Both the position numbers and the translations under genes were made by a program. A DNA stretch of 10,223 bases from an uncultured Bacilli bacterium (GTDB lineage: Bacteria; Bacillota_I; Bacilli_A; RF39; UBA660): NCBI GenBank assembly GCA_934096755.1, contig CAKOMU010000034.1:1-10223 (forward strand), read 5' to 3'. Shown here piece after piece: positions 6,172-10,223 of this stretch (position 1 is the first letter of the stretch; every line of letters begins with the position of its first letter). The notes under the pieces are model-generated. The model was not told the DNA's origin. It saw nothing but the letters and a program-made list of their open reading frames with translations, and ran no database searches.

Positions 6172-7911
6172 ATGGCATATATAAAAGACGCAGATATAAA
6201 CGAAATTAGAAGCCGTGCAGATATTGTGGATATTATCTCCGGCTATTTACAAGTATCTCCTAAGGGTAAAAATCATGTTGCTTTATGTCCTTTTCATGAT
6301 GATCATAATCCCAGTTTAACGATTTCGCGTGAAAAACAAATCTTTAGTTGTTTTCGTTGTCATACCAGTGGTAATGTCTTTACATTTGTCATGGACTATG
6401 AAAATGTTTCATTTGTAGAAGCCGTGCAAATTGTGGCTAATAAAATTGGTTATCAATTAAATGTTAATCAAATTGCCGATAAAACAGTTTCTAAATTTCA
6501 AGAAGATTATGAAATTTATGATTTTGCCACTAAATATTATGCCAACAATTTATTTTCACAAGTTGGCAATACAGCTCGAGAATATTTACATAATCGAGGA
6601 ATTACATTAGACATAATCAAAGAATTTAATTTAGGTTTAGCTTTAGAAAATTTAGATAATTTTTTTCAAATAGCAACCCGTAAAAATTGGTCAATCGAAA
6701 AATTAAATAACTTAGGATTAATCAATAAAGTAGATACTCGTATTTACGATACCTTTATAAATCGAATTACAATTCCCATTGAAAATATTCAAGGACAAGT
6801 AGTGGGATTTACTGGCCGTATTTACCATGGTGAAAATAATTCTGCAAAATATTTAAATACCAAAGAAACACCAATATTTAAAAAAGGGAGTATATTATTT
6901 AATTACCATAATGCCAAAAAATACATTAAAGAACAAAGATCTGTAATTGTAGTGGAAGGTAATATGGATGCTATTAAAATGAGTGCTAAAGGATTTAAGA
7001 ATGTCATAGCTCTCATGGGAGTTGCTCTAAGTAAAGAACAAATTGAACTTTTAAAACGTTTAAATGTTCCTTTGATTCTAATGTTAGACAATGACAACGC
7101 CGGTTTAGAAGCAACGATTAAAAATGGAGATATATTAGCCAATAATGAAATAGAAGTTAAAGTAGTTCGTTTAAGTCAAGCCAAAGATCCCGATGAATAT
7201 TTAGAAAATTTTGGTGCTGAGGCGATGCAAGATAATATCAAACATGCTTTAAAATACATCGATTTTAAACTTGACTATTTAAAACAAGACAAAGATTTAA
7301 CTAAAATTGAAGATTTAATTTTATACGTTAAAGCCATCATCAATAATTTAAATAACACTGATGACTTGACAAAGGAGCTAATTATATCTAAAATAAGCAA
7401 AGATTATGGAGTTGATGCCCAAATTTTAAAAAAAGAAGTATTTAAAGAACAAACCAATAACTATAAAAAAGTAAAACAACACCAAAATACTTCGAAACCC
7501 GTCTTAACCAGTTATCAAAAAGCTAGTCATCGTATTTTGTATTATATGTTAAATGATTCTAAATATATTAATTTATACCAAGAAAAGTTAGGATTTTTTC
7601 AAGAAAAAATAGAACGGATGCTTGTCAGTGAAATAATTTATTATAGTAAAACTAAACCAATCAATGTTGCTGATTTTACGACATATCTTCTTGAAAATGA
7701 AGAACTATATGGTTTTTTGCAAATAATTTTAAGTGAAAATAATAATACTAATATTGATGCTACAGAATTTGAGGCCTGTGTGAAAGCCATCTTAAAAATA
7801 TATAAAAATAAAGAAATTGCGGAGATTAATCAAGATATTAAAAACGAACTAGATATAAATAAGAAATTAGAACTTATGCAAAGACTAGTCAATTTAAAAA
7901 AGGAAGTGTGA
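6172..7911 (+). CDS. dnaG: DNA primase
   Basis: DnaG makes the short RNA primers for chromosome replication. The N-terminal CHC2 zinc finger has C39, H42, C60 and C63 as ligands. The central catalytic core has FTGRIYH (213-219) and KYLNTKETPIFKKG (226-239). The TOPRIM part has VVEGNMDAI (260-268, E262 catalytic) and LMLDNDNAG (303-311, D306 and D308 for metal). The C-terminal region from about 440 should be the DnaB helicase-binding domain, which is poorly conserved by eye. The 579-residue length is slightly under the usual 600. GAGGGG lies 5 nt before the ATG. It is first in the macromolecular-synthesis operon dnaG-rpoD-trmK with its own promoter. Only TGA AAA separates it from rpoD, and both genes are in the same reading frame. 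Confidence 0.97.
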   Translation: MAYIKDADINEIRSRADIVDIISGYLQVSPKGKNHVALCPFHDDHNPSLTISREKQIFSCFRCHTSGNVFTFVMDYENVSFVEAVQIVANKIGYQLNVNQIADKTVSKFQEDYEIYDFATKYYANNLFSQVGNTAREYLHNRGITLDIIKEFNLGLALENLDNFFQIATRKNWSIEKLNNLGLINKVDTRIYDTFINRITIPIENIQGQVVGFTGRIYHGENNSAKYLNTKETPIFKKGSILFNYHNAKKYIKEQRSVIVVEGNMDAIKMSAKGFKNVIALMGVALSKEQIELLKRLNVPLILMLDNDNAGLEATIKNGDILANNEIEVKVVRLSQAKDPDEYLENFGAEAMQDNIKHALKYIDFKLDYLKQDKDLTKIEDLILYVKAIINNLNNTDDLTKELIISKISKDYGVDAQILKKEVFKEQTNNYKKVKQHQNTSKPVLTSYQKASHRILYYMLNDSKYINLYQEKLGFFQEKIERMLVSEIIYYSKTKPINVADFTTYLLENEELYGFLQIILSENNNTNIDATEFEACVKAILKIYKNKEIAEINQDIKNELDINKKLELMQRLVNLKKEV

Positions 7912-7914
7912 AAA

Positions 7915-9018
7915 GTGGAACAAATTAAAACATTAGAAGAAAGAGAAAATAGTTTAATACTTAAAGGAAAAGAAAAAGGTTTTATTACTTTTGAACAATT
8001 AGCTCAAGAATTAAAAGGCTTAGAAATCGATAATGATGATTTAGATAATTTATACAATAAATTAGTTGAAAATAATATTGCTATCGTTGCTGAAGCTGAC
8101 ATAGATAATAATACTGGGGAAGCTAAGATTAAAGAAAAAGATGATGAACCAATAATTCTTAGTGATGAAGATATTACTAAAGATATTAATATTAATGACC
8201 CTGTGCGAATGTATTTAAAAGAAATTGGAAGAATTCCTTTATTATCTAGCGAAGAAGAAATGGAAATATCTAAACGAGTAGCTTTAGATGATGAAGAAGC
8301 AAAAAGAATTTTGGCTGAATCTAATTTGCGTCTAGTCGTATCAATTGCTAAAAGGTATGTAGGTCGTGGTCTTTTATTTCTTGATTTAATTCAAGAAGGA
8401 AACATTGGTCTAATGAAAGCTGTTGAAAAATTTGACTATGATAAAGGATATAAATTTTCTACCTATGCAACATGGTGGATTCGTCAAGCTATAACTAGAG
8501 CTTTAGCTGATCAAGCCAGAACTATTAGGGTCCCTGTTCACATGGTGGAAACAATCAATAAAATGTCTCGTGTTCAAAGACAATTAACACTAGAATTAAA
8601 TCGAGAACCAAGCGAAGAAGAAATAGCCAAAAAAATGGGCGTTGGCGTAGAAAAAGTAAGAGAAGTTTTAAAAATTAGTCAAGAACCAGTGTCATTAGAA
8701 ACTCCTATTGGAGAAGAAGATGATTCGCATTTAGGAGATTTTTTAAAGGATGAATCTAGTTTATCTCCCGAAGAATATACAGAAAATGAAATTTTAAAAG
8801 AAGAAATTAAAGAAGTGCTTATGTCATTACAAGCAAGAGAACAAGAAGTGTTAGAATTAAGATTTGGTTTAATTGATGGCACTTGTCATACTCTAGAAGA
8901 AGTTGGTAAAAAATTTAACGTAACTAGAGAAAGAATACGACAAATCGAAGCTAAAGCTTTACGAAAATTACGTCATCCATCTAGAGCTAAAAAGCTTAAA
9001 GACTTTTTAGAAGAATGA
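7915..9018 (+). CDS. rpoD: RNA polymerase primary sigma factor (sigma-70/SigA)
   Basis: This is the housekeeping sigma factor, which directs RNA polymerase to -35/-10 promoters. Region 1.1 is short (about 15-62; [10 protein letters not shown]). Region 1.2 begins at [11 protein letters not shown] (95-105). Region 2 includes [12 protein letters not shown] (137-148), [17 protein letters not shown] (157-173) and the -10 reader [16 protein letters not shown] (181-196). Region 3 is around [12 protein letters not shown] (205-216). Region 4.2 has the helix-turn-helix [19 protein letters not shown] (336-354). The 367-residue length fits Bacillota SigA (371 in B. subtilis). The start is GTG at 7915, three nt after the dnaG stop, with AAGGAA about 9 nt upstream. 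No ATG fits the family N-terminus better. It should be translationally coupled to dnaG, and its TGA overlaps the trmK ATG. Confidence 0.97.
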   Translation: MEQIKTLEERENSLILKGKEKGFITFEQLAQELKGLEIDNDDLDNLYNKLVENNIAIVAEADIDNNTGEAKIKEKDDEPIILSDEDITKDININDPVRMYLKEIGRIPLLSSEEEMEISKRVALDDEEAKRILAESNLRLVVSIAKRYVGRGLLFLDLIQEGNIGLMKAVEKFDYDKGYKFSTYATWWIRQAITRALADQARTIRVPVHMVETINKMSRVQRQLTLELNREPSEEEIAKKMGVGVEKVREVLKISQEPVSLETPIGEEDDSHLGDFLKDESSLSPEEYTENEILKEEIKEVLMSLQAREQEVLELRFGLIDGTCHTLEEVGKKFNVTRERIRQIEAKALRKLRHPSRAKKLKDFLEE

Positions 9019-9626
9019 AACGAATTCAAGCTTTAGCTTCATTAATAAATCCAGGTGAATCAGTCATAGACATAGGTACAGATCATGCTTATCTGCCAAT
9101 TTTTCTTTATGAAAACAATATTACCACAAAAGTTGCAGGTAGTGATATTTCGTCAAATGTTTTAAAGTATGGTTATCAAAATTTAGCGAAACATAATCTT
9201 TTAGAGAAAATTGAACTTTATGAAAGTGATGGATTTGCAAATATTTGTGGCACTTATGACGTCGCGGTTATTAGTGGTATGGGAACAACGACGATAAAAC
9301 ATATATTAAATAATCATAACATCCCTAAAGAGTTAATAATTAGTACACATAATGAATTGCCGCAATTACGTCTTTTTATGCAAGAATTAGGTTATAGTAT
9401 TGAAAAAGAAATTATTGTTAAAGAAAAAAATAGATACTATGACATTATTCGCTACATATATGAAAAAGAAATATTAACTGAGGAAGAAATTTTATTAGGA
9501 AAAAGTAATAATTATGAATATTTAGAGTATCTTTATCAAAAATATTTAAATATTTATACAAAATCACGTCAAAAAACATATCAAGATTATCTTGCAATTA
9601 TTGAAAAAAAGTTGGCAAAGATGTAG
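9015..9626 (+). CDS. trmK: tRNA (adenine(22)-N1)-methyltransferase TrmK
   Basis: TrmK methylates N1 of A22 in bacterial tRNAs, using S-adenosylmethionine, in the cytoplasm. The SAM-binding motif is [12 protein letters not shown] (17-28), close to ADIGSDHAYLP in B. subtilis. Further matches are GSDIS (42-46, cofactor acid), ESDGF (70-74) and AVISGMG (84-90). The family usually has GMGG in this last motif, but here it reads GMGTTT. The 203-residue length is below the roughly 235 typical, short at both the N-terminus (about six residues before the family's LS.RL) and the C-terminal helical domain. ATG overlaps the rpoD stop as ATGA with almost no Shine-Dalgarno sequence, so it relies on coupled translation. 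Position after sigA is conserved in B. subtilis. Its last 29 nt overlap the convergent YqfQ-like gene. Confidence 0.9.
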   Translation: MKRIQALASLINPGESVIDIGTDHAYLPIFLYENNITTKVAGSDISSNVLKYGYQNLAKHNLLEKIELYESDGFANICGTYDVAVISGMGTTTIKHILNNHNIPKELIISTHNELPQLRLFMQELGYSIEKEIIVKEKNRYYDIIRYIYEKEILTEEEILLGKSNNYEYLEYLYQKYLNIYTKSRQKTYQDYLAIIEKKLAKM

Positions 9627-9867
9627 TGCTGTGATGACTAGGCACTACGTCTTTTTTTGTTGTTATTTGTTTGATTGGTTTAGAAACCATCTTCCCGTCA
9701 TCTTGTTTAAATTCTCTTAAAACTTGCATGATTTTACGTGCGTTACTAGCCATAGGTTTAATTTCTTTATAAATGGGGATGGCATTATTAGCAATTCCTA
9801 AAACTTTATTAATACCTCCTAGTATTTTAGTTAAACTTAAACCACTATTCATATTAGGTCCAAACAT
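9598..9867 (-). CDS. YqfQ-like small protein
   Basis: This 89-residue protein has no catalytic motif. Residues 12-55 (KILGGIN, NNAIPIYKEIKPMASNARK, VLREFK) recall the C-terminal part of Bacillus YqfQ/VrrA, where a VLKTAQQIGPM...YGPLVKNLP...LYR pattern occurs. The order sigA-trmK-...-yqfQ in B. subtilis supports this. The basic, Ser/Thr-rich tail (60-89) looks disordered and is encoded by the trmK terminator hairpin. The start is well supported: AGGTGA at 9874-9879, six nt before the ATG. The gene is convergent with trmK and overlaps it by 29 nt. Function is unknown; Bacillus members are described as spore-associated or repeat-variable proteins, which should not be transferred here. Gene reality is likely, family assignment moderate. 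Confidence 0.6.
   Translation of the reverse strand: MFGPNMNSGLSLTKILGGINKVLGIANNAIPIYKEIKPMASNARKIMQVLREFKQDDGKMVSKPIKQITTKKDVVPSHHSTTSLPTFFQ
9617..9658 (+). terminator. Rho-independent terminator of dnaG-rpoD-trmK
   Basis: The arms 9617-9629 and 9642-9654 form a 13-bp stem (GTAGTGC pairs with GCACTAC; one G-U wobble) with a loop of about 12 nt, followed by a T-run to 9658. The trmK stop TAG (9624-9626) is inside the left arm. On the minus strand the hairpin falls inside codons 72-84 of the YqfQ-like gene. There only three U residues follow it before GCC, so it should stop mainly plus-strand transcription. Confidence 0.85.
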
Positions 9868-9893
9868 AATAAATCACCTAGTATAAATATATG

Positions 9894-9922
9894 ATTTTAT
9901 TGAGTAAAATTGTCTAGTTAAA
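9894..9922 (-). promoter_or_regulatory. Weak candidate promoter for the YqfQ-like gene
   Basis: On the minus strand TTTAAC (9917-9922), a 17-nt spacer and TAAAAT (9894-9899) would start transcription about 20 nt before the ATG. Another -10-like hexamer, TATACT (9880-9885), abuts the ribosome site and is too close to be used for a leadered message. Confidence is low because of the AT-rich background. Confidence 0.25.
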
Positions 9923-10046
9923 GTTTTTAAGTATTTGTTAATTTGGTATTTATATTTTGAAATCAATATCGCAATAATGAGACTATCAAACAATTATTTT
10001 AAATATGATTGATTAGAACTTTTTTTGACTAGTTTTGTCGAATCAC

Positions 10047-10093
10047 TTGTGTACCAAAAAACTTCCTTTATAATAACGTCTTTGAAGGGAGGT
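10047..10093 (+). promoter_or_regulatory. Promoter and ribosome binding site for the gene at 10098
   Basis: TTGTGT (10047-10052), a 16-nt spacer and a perfect TATAAT (10069-10074), then AAGGGAGGT (10085-10093) four nt before the ATG. The spacing to the start gives a leader of about 16 nt. An earlier TTGACT (10025-10030) is too far from any -10. The rest of the 230-nt gap back to 9868 shows nothing I recognise beyond AT-rich sequence. Confidence 0.6.
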
Positions 10094-10097
10094 AAAT

Positions 10098-10223
10098 ATG
10101 CCAAAATTAAAAACAAGAGAAATGTTTATGCGTGATGATGTTGTTCAAAAATTGTATTCATCAAAAATTGGTCAAAAGTGTTTAGCTAAAACGGTCTGTC
10201 AAATTTTAGGTTTGCCATTCGAA
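10098..10223 (+). CDS. Unidentified protein, 5' part only
   Basis: Forty-two codons are open to the right edge, so the gene is partial. The start is well supported by AAGGGAGGT and an upstream TATAAT. The N-terminus begins MPKLKTREMFMRDDVVQKLY. The pattern of DDVVQKLYSSK (13-23) followed by a helix and ILGLPFE (36-42) loosely resembles the first residues of Rpn / PD-(D/E)XK nuclease family transposase proteins (compare DVVFKYLF... followed by ...ILG). The nuclease active site would lie beyond the window, so this is only a suggestion. It is transcribed on its own promoter and is not part of the dnaG operon. If it is a PD-(D/E)XK transposase relative, it would mark the edge of the conserved housekeeping block. 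Confidence 0.65.
   Translation, partial: MPKLKTREMFMRDDVVQKLYSSKIGQKCLAKTVCQILGLPFE

Noticed and set aside
6139..6173. TTGACT (6139-6144) with TATAAT (6168-6173) as a dnaG promoter
   Set aside because: The spacing is 23 nt and the -10 would overlap the dnaG start codon; the 6091-6119 promoter is far better.
6903..7142. Minus-strand open frame of 79 codons inside dnaG
   Set aside because: Antisense to the conserved TOPRIM region of primase, with no own signals.
7909..7911. UGA read as tryptophan (genetic code 4)
   Set aside because: Both dnaG and rpoD end naturally at TGA at family-appropriate lengths, rpoD has its own ribosome site and GTG, and Trp residues throughout use TGG.
8679..8882. 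Minus-strand open frame of 67 codons inside rpoD
   Set aside because: Antisense shadow of sigma regions 3 and 4; Ser-rich composition comes from the antisense of acidic codons.
9911..10036. Repeated CTAGTT with similar flanks (near 9914 and 10029) as a possible operator or repeat
   Set aside because: Only six to eight bases, two copies, in very AT-rich sequence; expected by chance.
10025..10074. TTGACT (10025-10030) as the -35 for the last gene
   Set aside because: It is 38 nt from the only good -10; TTGTGT at 10047 has a workable 16-nt spacing.

Overview
The window is a low-GC (roughly 30% by eye) bacterial chromosome segment carrying housekeeping genes in a Bacillota-type order. The set rnhC / cvpA / trxA / uvrC followed by dnaG / rpoD / trmK / a YqfQ-like gene recalls two Bacillus subtilis neighbourhoods (rnhC-zapA-yshB...trxA-uvrC and dnaG-sigA-trmK...yqfQ) brought together. 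UGA is a true stop here (dnaG and rpoD both end in TGA, Trp is TGG), so this is not a code-4 mycoplasma. A small-genome, probably anaerobic Bacilli or mollicute-related lineage is my inference. The closest order cannot be fixed without a search.

Layout: RNase HIII (rnhC) runs leftward off the window from 880. Divergent from it, cvpA and a thioredoxin gene form a two-gene unit that ends at a hairpin terminator. This hairpin is shared with a convergent, short YigZ/IMPACT gene (1997-2344, minus). Back-to-back promoters at 2345-2421 serve yigZ and uvrC. The gene uvrC (2422-4200) overlaps by 14 nt a gene for a reduced RnfC-like ferredoxin-type protein (4187-5281), which is followed after 3 nt by an RnfD/NqrB-like membrane protein (5285-6118). 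A near-consensus extended -10 promoter covers the rnfD-like stop codon and would drive dnaG (6172), rpoD (7915, GTG start) and trmK (9015, ATGA overlap). A hairpin terminator sits across the end of trmK and inside the tail of a convergent YqfQ-like gene (9598-9867, minus). A new promoter and ribosome binding site precede a gene cut by the right edge (10098-10223).

How the genes work together: most are information-processing and repair genes (RNA:DNA hybrid removal, nucleotide excision repair, replication priming, the primary sigma factor, tRNA methylation). The dnaG-rpoD-trmK part is a classic macromolecular-synthesis operon. The odd part is the RnfC/RnfD pair fused transcriptionally to uvrC. 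It keeps two [4Fe-4S] motifs and a membrane partner, but appears to have lost the FMN/NADH-binding motifs of RnfC and the threonine flavinylation motif of RnfD, and no other Rnf subunit is in the window. This is the best candidate for an undescribed system here. No RNA genes, CRISPR arrays, insertion sequences or riboswitches were recognised.
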